From assembly GCA_009694745.1 (NCBI GenBank), contig SHUF01000016.1, forward strand, positions 1 to 50,517: a stretch of DNA of 50,517 bases, read 5' to 3'. The DNA comes from Acidobacteriota bacterium. GTDB lineage: Bacteria; Acidobacteriota; Vicinamibacteria; Vicinamibacterales; SCN-69-37. Positions 24,273-32,971 of the stretch are shown here, piece after piece (the stretch's first letter is position 1; every line of letters starts with the position of its first letter). The notes below the pieces were generated by a model. It made no database searches, was not told where the DNA came from, and saw only the letters and a list, made by a program, of their open reading frames with translations. The position numbers and the translations under genes were made by a program.

Positions 24273-26682
24273 TGTGATCACCGTTGTGGGAATTGCCGCG
24301 ATGGTAACACTCGCCGTCGGCTCGCTTATGGCGGGCCCGAATCGATTCGGCTTCTCCGATCGCATCGAGCGCCACATGTTCCCCGAGGTGACCACCGGCC
24401 CCGCCGAACCAGCGTGGAGTCCGGACGGCCAGTGGATCGCCTTCTCCATGCAAGGCGATATCTGGAAAGTGCCGGCGGGCGGCGGTGAGGCCATCGCGCT
24501 GACGCAAGGGCCGGCGTATCACTTTGAACCCGACTGGAGTCCCGACGGACGCTCGCTTGCGCTCACGATGGATGTGGGTGGCAATCTTGAGATTGGCGTG
24601 GTGTCTTCTGAGGGAGGCGCCGTGCGGCGACTGGCGAACGACGCCGCCGTGGACCTGGGCCCCGTCTGGGCGCGCGACGGACTGTCGATCCTGTTTGTGA
24701 GTTCGCGTAACCGCGGATTCGACATCCTGCGCGTCAGTCTCGCCGACGGAGCCGTCACGCCGGTCGCCACGGGTCAGGGCGATCAGATTCAGCCAGCGGT
24801 GTCACCCGACGGCGCCACGCTCGCGTTCGTGGCGCCCGTGCGCAACAAGCTCGGCACCGGGGGCATCTGGACACAACCACTCGCCGGCGGTGAAGCCACA
24901 CTGCTCCACTATGAAGAGTCGGAATACCGGATGCGGCCGCGCTGGACGCCCGACGGACAAGCGCTGGTTTACGGCTCCGACGAGCGCGAGTCGAATGACA
25001 TCGCAATGATCGCCACCGCCGGCGGCAACCCCTTTGTCGTGACTCCAGACCTCATGGGCGAATTTTCACCAGCCGTCAGTCCGGATGGCTCACGCGTCGC
25101 GTTCATCTCGAATCACAGCGGGCCCATGACGCTGTACACCGCGCCGATGCCGGGAGGTCCGCGGCCATCGTGGACGCCGGTCACAATCGCGTCGCGCCGC
25201 ATGCGTGCGCCAAGCGGCCGCGTCCGCGTTCAGGTGCTGGACTCGGGAGGCACTGCCATGCCCGCGCGCGTTACCGTGACGGCGAGCGACGGCCGGAGTT
25301 ATGCGCCAGACAACGGGTTCGCTCGCGTAATGTCGATCACCGAGACCCACTACTTTCACACCGCCGGCGAGTTCGACGTGCAGGTGCCAGCCGGCCAGGT
25401 CACCATCACCGCAGTGCGAGGCGTGGAGTACACGCCCGCGACGACGACAGTGACTGTCGGCGAGGGTGCCACTGTTCCCTCGGTGGTTCGCCTGGCACGC
25501 CTCGCGAACCTGCCGGCGCGCGGTTGGTACTCGGGCGACACCCACGCGCACGATCTGCACCAGGGCCGGTTTGGCCTGACGCACCGCTGGCTCTTTAAAC
25601 AGTCTCTCGCCGAAGACCTCCACGTGACCAACGTGCTCATCCACATGGACGGCATGCGCCTGATGGGCCGGTGGCAGGACCTGACGGGTGAGCCGATTCG
25701 TGAGTCCACCTCCACGCACATCCTGCAGTTCGCCGAGGAGTTTCGCGGATCGCTCGGGCACATCGGCTTGCTTGGCATCAAGCAGTTCAGACTGCCACTC
25801 GTCGGCGGCGCGCCAAACACACCGTACGCACAAGTGGCCAGCGACGTGCCGTACCTGGACGATGCGAGGGCACAGGGTGGAATTGCCGGCTTCATGCACC
25901 CGTATCTCAATCGCAGCGACGCCCCGAACGGGTGGGCGGGCTCGCTGATCCCTGTGGACGTGGCCCTGGGCAAGGGCGATTTCTACGACGTCAACAGCGT
26001 GTATTCCGACGAACTCGCGTCGGCGGAGATGTATTACCGGTTGCTCAACTGCGGCTTCCGCCTTGCGGCCACGGGAGGCACGGACAACTTCCCCGACGTG
26101 TGGCGCGACCCGCCTCCCGGCACCGCTCGCACGTACGCAAAGGTGAACAGCGCGCTCTCGGTGCCGGCGTGGCTCTCGGCCATCAAGGCCGGCCGTACGT
26201 TCAGCACCAACGCACCTGTGCTGACACTGACTGTGAACGGTCAGGAACCCGGGGCCGTGCTCACCCAGGCCGGCACTCTTCAGATCAGCTCGGAGGCCAT
26301 TTCGATTGCGCCCTTCGAGCGGCTGGAAATCATCGCCAATGGCGTGGTGGCCCACCGGGTGTCACCGACAGCCGGCGGCCTCTCCGCCGCGTTTAAGGGC
26401 ACCGTGTCCCTTCCCGAGGGTGGATGGGTGGCCGCGAGGGTTGTGGGCGGACCACACCCATACGTGGGCGACAGTTACGTCTTCGCGCAGTCGTCGCCCA
26501 TCTACGTCGAGCACAACGGCCGTCGCTTCGTGTCAAAAGCCGACGCGGCATTTCTGGGCGAAGTGGTGGACGCGATTACAGTACGTGCACTCCGCGGCAG
26601 CTGGCGCACCAGCGCTGAACGGGACGCCTTTGCAAACGAACTTGATCAGGCGCGGGCGGTCTACAGTAGGCTGGCGAAGTGA
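24259..26682 (+). CDS. TolB-like propeller fused to a CehA/McbA-family metallohydrolase
   Basis: This 807-residue protein has an N-terminal signal or anchor segment (VITVVGIAAMVTLAVGSLMAG). A PD40 propeller follows (residues about 45-310, with AWSPDGQWIAFS, DWSPDGRSLALT, PAVSPDGATLAF, RWTPDGQALVYG and PAVSPDGSRVAF). A beta-domain (about 315-420) then leads into a CehA/McbA-type PHP-like metal-dependent hydrolase (about 425-720) with the metal motifs YSGDTHAHDLH, FMHPY and ATGGTDNFPD. CehA and McbA hydrolyse carbamate esters, but most family members have unknown substrates. Start: GAGGAG, then ATG at 24259. The stop overlaps the GTG of the PLP decarboxylase gene (GTGA). Confidence 0.87.
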   Translation: MGKRIVITVVGIAAMVTLAVGSLMAGPNRFGFSDRIERHMFPEVTTGPAEPAWSPDGQWIAFSMQGDIWKVPAGGGEAIALTQGPAYHFEPDWSPDGRSLALTMDVGGNLEIGVVSSEGGAVRRLANDAAVDLGPVWARDGLSILFVSSRNRGFDILRVSLADGAVTPVATGQGDQIQPAVSPDGATLAFVAPVRNKLGTGGIWTQPLAGGEATLLHYEESEYRMRPRWTPDGQALVYGSDERESNDIAMIATAGGNPFVVTPDLMGEFSPAVSPDGSRVAFISNHSGPMTLYTAPMPGGPRPSWTPVTIASRRMRAPSGRVRVQVLDSGGTAMPARVTVTASDGRSYAPDNGFARVMSITETHYFHTAGEFDVQVPAGQVTITAVRGVEYTPATTTVTVGEGATVPSVVRLARLANLPARGWYSGDTHAHDLHQGRFGLTHRWLFKQSLAEDLHVTNVLIHMDGMRLMGRWQDLTGEPIRESTSTHILQFAEEFRGSLGHIGLLGIKQFRLPLVGGAPNTPYAQVASDVPYLDDARAQGGIAGFMHPYLNRSDAPNGWAGSLIPVDVALGKGDFYDVNSVYSDELASAEMYYRLLNCGFRLAATGGTDNFPDVWRDPPPGTARTYAKVNSALSVPAWLSAIKAGRTFSTNAPVLTLTVNGQEPGAVLTQAGTLQISSEAISIAPFERLEIIANGVVAHRVSPTAGGLSAAFKGTVSLPEGGWVAARVVGGPHPYVGDSYVFAQSSPIYVEHNGRRFVSKADAAFLGEVVDAITVRALRGSWRTSAERDAFANELDQARAVYSRLAK

Positions 26683-28061
26683 CCAACCGCACCGCACTCC
26701 TGAATCGCGCCGCTTCACACGCCACGCAGTACCTCGAGACCATCGCCGACCGCCACGTCGGCGCCACAGCCACCGCCGATGAGCTTCGCGCTTCGCTCGG
26801 CGGCGTCCTGCTGGACACGGGCGCGCCCGAGGGCGACATCATCGACGCGCTCGCGCACGCTGCCGAGCGTGGCACGGTCGCCACGCAGGGCCCGCGCTAT
26901 CACGGCTTCGTCGTCGGTGGCTCGGTGCCGGCGGCCACGGCGGCCGACTGGCTCGTGTCTGCGTGGGATCAAAACGCGGGCGTCCATGTGCTGTCGCCGC
27001 TGGTCGCCGTCGTGGAAGACATCACGGCCGGATGGCTGAAAGACCTGGCAGGACTCCCGGCGCACTGGAGCACGGGGTTTGTCACCGGATGCCAGGGCGC
27101 GAACTTCACGGCGCTGGCTGCCGCGCGTCATCACGTGCTTGCGGCTGCGGGGTGGGATGTGGAAGCGCAGGGTCTCTTCGGTGCGCCGGCCATCGACGTG
27201 GTGGTCTCGGACGAGTCGCACTACACCATCTTCAACGCGCTTCGCATGTTGGGACTGGGCGCCTGTCGCGTGCGGCGCGTGCCCACCGACGACCAGGGCC
27301 GCATGCGCGCCGACGCACTGCGCGAAACTCTCTCCGTCGGCTCCGGCCCCTGCATCGTCTGCGCGCAGGCCGGCAATGTGAACTCGGGAGCGTTCGACCC
27401 GATCGATGACATTGCCGACGCCGCAAAGAGCCGTGGCGCGTGGCTGCACGTGGACGGCGCGTTTGGACTGTGGGCCGCGGCGAGTCCCGCCTTGTCGCAT
27501 CTCGTGCGCGGCATCAGCCGTACCGACTCGGTGGCCACCGACGCCCACAAGTGGCTCAACGTGCCATACGACTGCGGCGTCGTGTTCACCGCCCACCCCG
27601 CCTCACACCGCGCGGCAATGTCGATGGCCGCCGCGTACATCGTCGAGACGGCGGCTGAGCGTGACCCGCGCGACTTCGTGCCCGAGGAATCGCGCCGGGG
27701 ACGCGCGGTTCCGGTGTACGCCGCGCTTCGGTCGATGGGCCGACAGGGTGTGGCCGATCTTGTGGAACGTTGTTGCCGGCTCGCGACCCGCCTGGCCAAT
27801 CAGCTACGAGCTCATTCAGGCCTGTCGGTCATCAATGACGTGGTGCTCAACCAGGTGCTGGTGCGGGTGACGGCCGGCCCGGATCCGGACGCCGCCACAC
27901 GCACCATGATCGACCGCCTGCAGCGCGACGGCACATGCTGGGCCAGCGGCACCACGTGGCACGGCATGGCGGCGCTGCGCGTGGCCCTCAGCAACTGGTC
28001 GACGACCGACAATGACATCGACCGGACCGGCGCGGCGATTGTCCGTTGCGCGTCAGAATAG
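26679..28061 (+). CDS. Group II PLP-dependent decarboxylase
   Basis: This 460-residue protein is of the glutamate/aromatic-amino-acid decarboxylase type. The PLP-binding elements are visible: GCQGANFTALAAARH (phosphate-binding region), the pyridine-N Asp in HVDGAFGLW, and the Schiff-base Lys291 in TDAHKWLN. SDESHYT carries the His that usually stacks on the ring. The substrate cannot be fixed from sequence; aromatic amino acids or related compounds are plausible. It starts with GTG overlapping the stop of the metallohydrolase gene, so translation is coupled although that partner is exported and this enzyme is cytoplasmic. Its 3' end overlaps the convergent VWFA gene by 9 nt. Confidence 0.9.
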   Translation: MTNRTALLNRAASHATQYLETIADRHVGATATADELRASLGGVLLDTGAPEGDIIDALAHAAERGTVATQGPRYHGFVVGGSVPAATAADWLVSAWDQNAGVHVLSPLVAVVEDITAGWLKDLAGLPAHWSTGFVTGCQGANFTALAAARHHVLAAAGWDVEAQGLFGAPAIDVVVSDESHYTIFNALRMLGLGACRVRRVPTDDQGRMRADALRETLSVGSGPCIVCAQAGNVNSGAFDPIDDIADAAKSRGAWLHVDGAFGLWAAASPALSHLVRGISRTDSVATDAHKWLNVPYDCGVVFTAHPASHRAAMSMAAAYIVETAAERDPRDFVPEESRRGRAVPVYAALRSMGRQGVADLVERCCRLATRLANQLRAHSGLSVINDVVLNQVLVRVTAGPDPDAATRTMIDRLQRDGTCWASGTTWHGMAALRVALSNWSTTDNDIDRTGAAIVRCASE

Positions 28062-30059
28062 CCGCGCCCCCAGCCACGACAAGACGCGTGCCTGCTGCCC
28101 CAGCACGCGGCCGTCCGCGCCTTCGATAGTCACGCGGATGACGTAGTCATCCGGCGGCAGTCGCACGAGTTCCAGCACACTCGTCGCCGCGCGTCGCAAC
28201 GGGTCGGCGCTGCTGACCAGTTGTGCGGCCTGAGAAGAGATCATGGCTGTTTCGCCGAGGCGCAGCGTCTCCACACGCACGGTGGCGTTCTCGAACATCT
28301 CCGCGGCGGCCGCATGCACTTCCACGCGAACGGCCAGGCTGATCGCACCAGGGCCCACACGCGCCACTGGCCGAAAGGCGCCGCCCGAAATTTCACCGAA
28401 CACCACGCTGCCCATGCGAAGAGCGCCTGTGGGCCATGCCCGTGCGTCAATCGTGTGCGTCACACTCCCGCGGCGCCCATCGGCATCGATGACGCCAAGC
28501 GTCAACACATACGACCCTGGCGGCACGACCACGGACACTGGGTAAAGTCCACGTCCATCGGGCAGCAGCCGAATCTCCGCCCGCGGATCAAATGTATCGG
28601 CAACGACTCGCCCGGTCGTGCCCTTCACCTCGAATCCCACGTCCACCGGCTTTCCATCCGCAGATATCTCAGCCGCAATCGTGATGCGCGCGTCGGTGGA
28701 CGAGCCATTCACGGGAAACACAAACGTATCGAGGTCGATGCCGATCTCGTGGGCGGACGCCGGCGACTTCAGCAGGGCTCCCATCGCACCCTTCGCATCA
28801 GCCGGCGCGCCGGCCGCCACAACCTTCCCTTTCGACGAAGACTCGAGCACCACTTCCTTGCGTGCCCGCACATCCAGTCCAGGTCGGGCCACGCGCACTC
28901 CGATACCGAGGCGATCGCGATCACGATCCTCGGGGCTCCGCTCGAACGTGATCAGGTAGTAGCCGGAGAGTTCTGTATCAATGCGCTGCAGCGCGCTCGT
29001 GGCGCTCCCGACCACACGGAACGCCGTGCCCCGCGCCGTGGAGGACATTTCAGCCATGCTGTCGAAGCCAAGGCGATCGTCGAGTATCCGGGTGCCAGTG
29101 GCGTTGCCGCCACCCGCGGCGGCTTCGGCCAGCGGGGCATCCAGGTGCAGGGCATACAGCGCGACCCGCGCGCGCTCGGCGGCGTCGGAGAACTTCCGCA
29201 AGGAGTCGCGCACCTGCATGTCGTTGTTGATGCCTTCCGACACAAGGACAAGGGCCTTCGACCCCTCGATTGGCGCCATCATTTCGGCTAGGGCGCGCAG
29301 CGAGTCGAGGATGTTGCGGGTGTGACGCAGGTGGACGTCCTGCGCTCGCTGGGCCGCATCCTTGCAGCCTTCCGGAACCGTGGCCGGCATTTCGAAGGGA
29401 CGCCGACTCGGCGGAGGACACGCCCCCGACAGCGGCCCGGTCAATCCCGACGGCGGCAGCCCCGCCGTGCGCTCCCAGTGCGCCATCAGCGCGTCGGTAT
29501 CGCCGAGGGCGACGCCTGCGGCCTCCCCCGGGGTCATCCGGGGGTCCCACACTCTGTTGGACGCACCGGCGATTTGCCCCACGGCGTCCCGCACGATCTG
29601 CCGGTTGGTGGTCAATTCCAGACGAGGCGTGCCGTATGGCAACGAGACCAAACCCACGCGGTCATCAGGCCCCAGGCGATCGAGGTACTCGCCAATAGCC
29701 TTCATCGCGCTGCGACCCTCGCCGGCGCGAATCTCCTCGACATCAACGGCGAAGATGATCGAACGCCCAGAGGCCGCCTGCCGGTTGCTCGAAGGCGCGG
29801 GAAGCGCTGCTGACTCCGGCGTCACCGCTCGGCGCGAGCGGGTGACACCGATGAACTCGCTCGAGACAATGCGGCGTGGCCGCCGGCCGGCCGAGACCTC
29901 AAAGTCCGCCGCGGTCAGGTTAGTGACGGGCTGCCCATCCTTGTCGAGGACAACCACATCGACCACCACCAGATCGACGCCGGCGCGAAACACCGGCGGA
30001 GCCTGCTGGGCCGGCTCCAGCACCAGGCCAAACAGTAGAGCGACCCTCCATAAACGCAC
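28053..30059 (-). CDS. Exported VWFA-domain protein (acidobacterial type), copy 2
   Basis: This 668-residue protein has a short signal peptide (WRVALLFGLVLEPAQQA), the TIGR03436-type start FRAGVDLVVVDVVVLDKDGQ with LTAADFEVSAGRRPRRI, a VWA domain with a MIDAS-like start IIFAVDVEEIR, ALVLVSEGINND, and the family motif SGYYLITFE before a beta-sandwich C-terminus. It is a distant paralogue of the gene at 18021. Function is unknown; protein-protein interaction at the envelope is likely. Start is GTG at 30059 with CAAAAT 6 nt upstream and no Shine-Dalgarno, again a leaderless-type arrangement. It diverges from mtnB. Confidence 0.87.
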   Translation of the reverse strand: MRLWRVALLFGLVLEPAQQAPPVFRAGVDLVVVDVVVLDKDGQPVTNLTAADFEVSAGRRPRRIVSSEFIGVTRSRRAVTPESAALPAPSSNRQAASGRSIIFAVDVEEIRAGEGRSAMKAIGEYLDRLGPDDRVGLVSLPYGTPRLELTTNRQIVRDAVGQIAGASNRVWDPRMTPGEAAGVALGDTDALMAHWERTAGLPPSGLTGPLSGACPPPSRRPFEMPATVPEGCKDAAQRAQDVHLRHTRNILDSLRALAEMMAPIEGSKALVLVSEGINNDMQVRDSLRKFSDAAERARVALYALHLDAPLAEAAAGGGNATGTRILDDRLGFDSMAEMSSTARGTAFRVVGSATSALQRIDTELSGYYLITFERSPEDRDRDRLGIGVRVARPGLDVRARKEVVLESSSKGKVVAAGAPADAKGAMGALLKSPASAHEIGIDLDTFVFPVNGSSTDARITIAAEISADGKPVDVGFEVKGTTGRVVADTFDPRAEIRLLPDGRGLYPVSVVVPPGSYVLTLGVIDADGRRGSVTHTIDARAWPTGALRMGSVVFGEISGGAFRPVARVGPGAISLAVRVEVHAAAAEMFENATVRVETLRLGETAMISSQAAQLVSSADPLRRAATSVLELVRLPPDDYVIRVTIEGADGRVLGQQARVLSWLGARLF

Positions 30060-30108
30060 GACCGGATTTTGACACTACTCGGCCCGCTGTGCGGGCATAC
30101 TTCCTGCC

Positions 30109-30129
30109 ATGGACGCACGTCTCCCGTGA
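30109..30129 (+). other. Six-codon mini-ORF overlapping the mtnB start
   Basis: ATG at 30109 reads MDARLP and stops at TGA 30127-30129, which overlaps the mtnB GTG (30126) as GTGA. A CATACT box lies 7 nt before the ATG. It may be a leader peptide coupled to mtnB, or the mark of one extra or missing base: without it MDARLP would join VKSLIEAG as a normal MtnB N-terminus. Confidence 0.4.
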
Positions 30130-30722
30130 AGTCGCTCATCGAAGCCGGCCGCAGGTTCTACAGCCGCAACTGGGTGCTGGCCACGAGCGGCAACTTCTCC
30201 GCCGTCGTGTCGGAATCGCCGCTGCAATTGTGCATCACTCGCAGCGGCGCACACAAGGGCACACTGACGCCTCGAGATTTCCTGACGATAGACGGGTCGG
30301 CCAAGCCGGTCGGCCGCACCAGCGCTCGCCCTTCGGCCGAGGCTCGGCTGCACCTGGAAATCGTGCGGGCCAGGAACACCGGTGCCGTCTTGCACACGCA
30401 CTCTGTTTGGAGCACGATGCTGTCAGAGCATCATGCATCTGAGGGTGGCCTCGCACTTCACGGCTACGAAATGCTGAAGGCCCTTGAGGGCGTGATCACG
30501 CACCTGCATCGCGAGTGGGTGCCGATTCTGGAGAACGACCAGGACATGGCGCGACTGGCCGGGGACGTGGCCCGGGTGCTGGCGCAACACCCCGATGCAC
30601 ACGCGTTCCTGCTGCGGGGCCATGGGCTCTACACCTGGGGCCGCACGGTGGCTGAGGCCGAGCGCCACGTCGAGGCGATGGAGTTCCTCCTCGAAACCGT
30701 CGGACGTCGTTCGCAGATGTAA
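30126..30722 (+). CDS. mtnB: Methylthioribulose-1-phosphate dehydratase
   Basis: MtnB converts 5-methylthioribulose-1-phosphate to 2,3-diketo-5-methylthiopentyl-1-phosphate in the methionine salvage pathway. The 198-residue class II aldolase-like protein has the family opening [22 protein letters not shown], zinc ligands in [10 protein letters not shown] and [11 protein letters not shown], the acidic catalytic region HGYEMLKAL, and the C-terminal [13 protein letters not shown]. The first member of an mtnB-mtnD-mtnC operon. The GTG start lacks a Shine-Dalgarno and overlaps a six-codon mini-ORF. mtnA, mtnK or mtnP are not in the window. Confidence 0.93.
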   Translation: MKSLIEAGRRFYSRNWVLATSGNFSAVVSESPLQLCITRSGAHKGTLTPRDFLTIDGSAKPVGRTSARPSAEARLHLEIVRARNTGAVLHTHSVWSTMLSEHHASEGGLALHGYEMLKALEGVITHLHREWVPILENDQDMARLAGDVARVLAQHPDAHAFLLRGHGLYTWGRTVAEAERHVEAMEFLLETVGRRSQM

Positions 30723-30733
30723 GGAGATGGCGC

Positions 30734-31300
30734 ATGGCCCTGATTCGTATTCCCGATGAGGACCGGACGATTCACGACGCGGCTGGTGTTACGGCATTCC
30801 TGACCGCAGCCGGTATCGAATACGAGCGTGCGGTGCCCGACGTGGCCTTCGCGCCCGGCGCGCCCGCGTCCGACGTACTCGCGGCCTACCAGACGAAGAT
30901 TCAGGAACTGAACGCCAAAGGCGGGTATGTCACCGCCGACGTCATCGATGTGTTTCCGGACACGCCGAACCTTGACGCGATGCTGAAGAAGTTCAGCAGT
31001 GAGCACTGGCACGACGAAGACGAAGTGCGGTTCATCATCGAAGGCCGGGGCCTGTTCCACATTCATCCGCAGAAGGGGCCGGTGTTTGCGATCGAAGTCG
31101 AGGCCGGCGATCTGATTCGTGTGCCCCGAGGCACACACCACTGGTTCGATCTGTGTTCCGACCGGCGCATCCGCGCGATTCGGCTGTTCCAGGACCCGTC
31201 AGGCTGGACGCCGCACTACACCAGCAGCGGCGCGGACGCCCGCTTCCAGCCCCTCTGTTTCGGTCCAGCGTATTTCCCCGTGCTACCGCCAGGGTTGTGA
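30734..31300 (+). CDS. mtnD: Acireductone dioxygenase
   Basis: This cupin enzyme oxidises the acireductone intermediate of methionine salvage. With Fe(II) it gives the methionine precursor 2-oxo-4-methylthiobutanoate, with Ni(II) an off-pathway product. The 188-residue protein has the metal site [15 protein letters not shown] (two His and a Glu) and the fourth ligand in [11 protein letters not shown]. The Shine-Dalgarno AAGGAG lies 8 nt before the ATG, 12 nt after mtnB. The stop overlaps the mtnC GTG (GTGA). Confidence 0.96.
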   Translation: MALIRIPDEDRTIHDAAGVTAFLTAAGIEYERAVPDVAFAPGAPASDVLAAYQTKIQELNAKGGYVTADVIDVFPDTPNLDAMLKKFSSEHWHDEDEVRFIIEGRGLFHIHPQKGPVFAIEVEAGDLIRVPRGTHHWFDLCSDRRIRAIRLFQDPSGWTPHYTSSGADARFQPLCFGPAYFPVLPPGL

Positions 31301-32040
31301 CGGCTTCACTGCGTGAACGCGGCGTTCGTGCGGTGGTACTCGACATCGAAGGCACCACCACGCCGATGGCGTTCGTGCACGAGGTCTTGTTTTCGTACGC
31401 GCGCACCCATCTTGAGGCGTTCATTCGCGACCCGGCGCATGCGGACCTGGTGCAGGACCTTGCCACACAATTCGCGACGGAACATGGCGGCGAAGCTGAG
31501 GTGATGGGGGCGCCCCCATGGCGGTCAGGCGACAACGTCGAACGGCTCGACTCAGTCATCACCTACGTTCTCTGGCTGATGGATCGCGATCGGAAATCGC
31601 CGGCCCTGAAGACGTTGCAGGGATACATCTGGGAGATTGGCTACCACGCCGGCCAGCTTCGCGGCGCGACGTTCGCAGATGTCCCGCCGGCGCTTAGACG
31701 TTGGCGCTCTGATGGCCTCACGCTGGCCATCTATTCCTCGGGCAGCGTGCTGGCGCAGCAGCTCATTTTCTCGATGACCGACGACGGGGACCTGACGCCG
31801 CTCATCAGCCACTTCTTCGATACCATGGTTGGCCCGAAGCGGTCGGCCGGCAGCTACACGCGCATCGCGTCGGCGTTGGCCTTGGGCCCGGCACATATTC
31901 TTTTTCTTTCCGATGTAGCGGCCGAGCTGGACGCGGCCCGTGCGGCGGGCTGGCAGGTTATCCTGACGGTCCGCCCCGACCACGTCGCCCCAAATCCCGG
32001 GGGTTACGAACAAGTCACGACATTCGACGCGCTGCAATAA
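31297..32040 (+). CDS. mtnC: Enolase-phosphatase E1
   Basis: This bifunctional HAD-family enzyme enolises and then dephosphorylates 2,3-diketo-5-methylthiopentyl-1-phosphate to the acireductone used by MtnD. The 247-residue product shows the HAD nucleophile motif as [11 protein letters not shown], the family block [21 protein letters not shown], motif [11 protein letters not shown], the Lys in [14 protein letters not shown], and motif [25 protein letters not shown] 31297 overlaps the mtnD stop. The operon ends 31 nt before tRNA-Pro. This completes the conversion of methylthioribulose phosphate to the methionine precursor. Confidence 0.95.
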   Translation: MTASLRERGVRAVVLDIEGTTTPMAFVHEVLFSYARTHLEAFIRDPAHADLVQDLATQFATEHGGEAEVMGAPPWRSGDNVERLDSVITYVLWLMDRDRKSPALKTLQGYIWEIGYHAGQLRGATFADVPPALRRWRSDGLTLAIYSSGSVLAQQLIFSMTDDGDLTPLISHFFDTMVGPKRSAGSYTRIASALALGPAHILFLSDVAAELDAARAAGWQVILTVRPDHVAPNPGGYEQVTTFDALQ

Positions 32041-32071
32041 GGCCGCGAACGGGGTACACTGGCTGTTCGGT

Positions 32072-32148
32072 CGGGGCGTAGCGCAGCCTGGTAGCGCACC
32101 TGCCTTGGGCGCAGGGGGTCGCTGGTTCGAATCCAGTCGCCCCGACCA
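32072..32148 (+). tRNA. tRNA-Pro (anticodon TGG), CCA encoded
   Basis: The 77-nt cloverleaf has acceptor stem CGGGGCG / CGCCCCG, anticodon stem CCTGC / GCAGG with loop CTTGGGC (anticodon TGG), T arm GCTGG-TTCGAAT-CCAGT, and a genomically encoded CCA end. A TACACT box at 32055-32060 lies 11 nt upstream and may be its own -10. Confidence 0.95.
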
Positions 32149-32221
32149 ATCCCACACAGTTTCGGCGTGACGCGGCGCGCGCCCACGCGTGACCGCGCTT
32201 GCGCACCGATAGGAATGGCCA

Positions 32222-32227
32222 TAAAAT
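32222..32227 (+). promoter_or_regulatory. Candidate -10 box (TAAAAT), leaderless toxin-antitoxin mRNA
   Basis: TAAAAT ends 7 nt before the antitoxin ATG at 32235, with no Shine-Dalgarno. Confidence 0.45.
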
Positions 32228-32234
32228 TGTAGTC

Positions 32235-32504
32235 ATGTCCAAGTTTCCGTCTGCATCTCGAACGTCGGTGGGCTCGGCCGACTTCAAGGCCCGGTGCCTG
32301 GAACTCATCGATCACGTGAAAGAATCACGTGCCGAGTACATCGTCACTCGCCACGGCAAGCCCGTTGCGAGGCTGGTGCCGGTCGAGTCGGAGCAACAGG
32401 GATCTCCTCTCGGCAGCATGAAAGGCACAGTGCTGAAGTATGCGCGGCCCTTCGACCCGGTGCCGGCCACCTGGAGCATCGAGAATCCAGACGACGGGGC
32501 GTGA
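32235..32504 (+). CDS. Phd/YefM-type antitoxin
   Basis: This 89-residue protein has the Phd/YefM N-terminal DNA-binding fold (SADFKARCLELIDHVKE, then the signature YIVTRHGKPVARLVPV) and a C-terminal tail that should wrap the toxin (MKGTVLKYARPFDPV). It neutralises the downstream PIN toxin and normally represses its own promoter. The ATG is used because the family fold begins here. A 3-nt gap separates it from the toxin gene. Confidence 0.9.
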   Translation: MSKFPSASRTSVGSADFKARCLELIDHVKESRAEYIVTRHGKPVARLVPVESEQQGSPLGSMKGTVLKYARPFDPVPATWSIENPDDGA

Positions 32505-32507
32505 CGA

Positions 32508-32924
32508 GTGTTGCTCGATACGCACGTCTGGATCTGGCTGGTGAATGACGAGCCGCGTCAACTGGGGCCTCGTACCCGTCGGCAGCTCGCCCGAGCGACC
32601 GGTGTTCGAGCGGCCTCGGTGTCGACCGCGTCGGCCTTTGAGATTGCGGCGTTGCACACGGCAGGCCGTCTGCATTTTTCCCAGCCTGCGGACCGGTGGA
32701 TTGCGAACTCGATCGAGCGCGCCGGCTTCAAGGTCATCGACATCGAGCGGGACATCGCCATCGACGCCGGAATGATTCCGGCGACGGCCCTGCCCGACCC
32801 GTTCGACCGGTGTCTGGTGGCGACGGCTCGCGAGTACGGAGTGCCGCTGGTGACGTGTGACCGACGCATTCTGGACTACGCGAAGCAGTCGGGCCAGGTG
32901 CGGGTCATCGACGCGTCGGCCTGA
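32508..32924 (+). CDS. PIN-domain toxin (VapC type)
   Basis: This 138-residue PIN-fold ribonuclease has the acidic residues expected to bind Mg2+ in LLDTHVWIWL (Asp4), SAFEIAAL (Glu), DPFDRCLVATA (Asp) and VTCDRRIL (Asp). Members paired with Phd-like antitoxins cleave tRNA or rRNA and arrest growth; the target here is unknown. It starts with GTG, 3 nt after the antitoxin, and forms a two-gene toxin-antitoxin module directly after tRNA-Pro. Confidence 0.92.
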   Translation: MLLDTHVWIWLVNDEPRQLGPRTRRQLARATGVRAASVSTASAFEIAALHTAGRLHFSQPADRWIANSIERAGFKVIDIERDIAIDAGMIPATALPDPFDRCLVATAREYGVPLVTCDRRILDYAKQSGQVRVIDASA

Positions 32925-32956
32925 TGGGCCTGGCGCCTGATGAGCGTCGAGCGGGA

Positions 32957-32962
32957 TACAAT
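32957..32962 (+). promoter_or_regulatory. Candidate -10 box (TACAAT)
   Basis: TACAAT ends 9 nt before the ATG at 32972, again without a Shine-Dalgarno. The short spacing suggests a leaderless or nearly leaderless transcript. Confidence 0.45.
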
Positions 32963-32971
32963 CAGCCCGCC

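Noticed and set aside
25090-26355. 421-codon minus-strand frame opposite the metallohydrolase
   Set aside because: Antisense shadow of a gene with clear PD40 and metal motifs.
28053-28061. Meaningful 9-nt overlap of convergent stops
   Set aside because: Short 3' overlaps between converging genes are common in this compact window (also at 48179-48199) and need no special explanation.
32072-32924. Integrative element attached at tRNA-Pro
   Set aside because: A toxin-antitoxin pair follows the tRNA, but no integrase is present and I found no second copy of the tRNA 3' end in the window.
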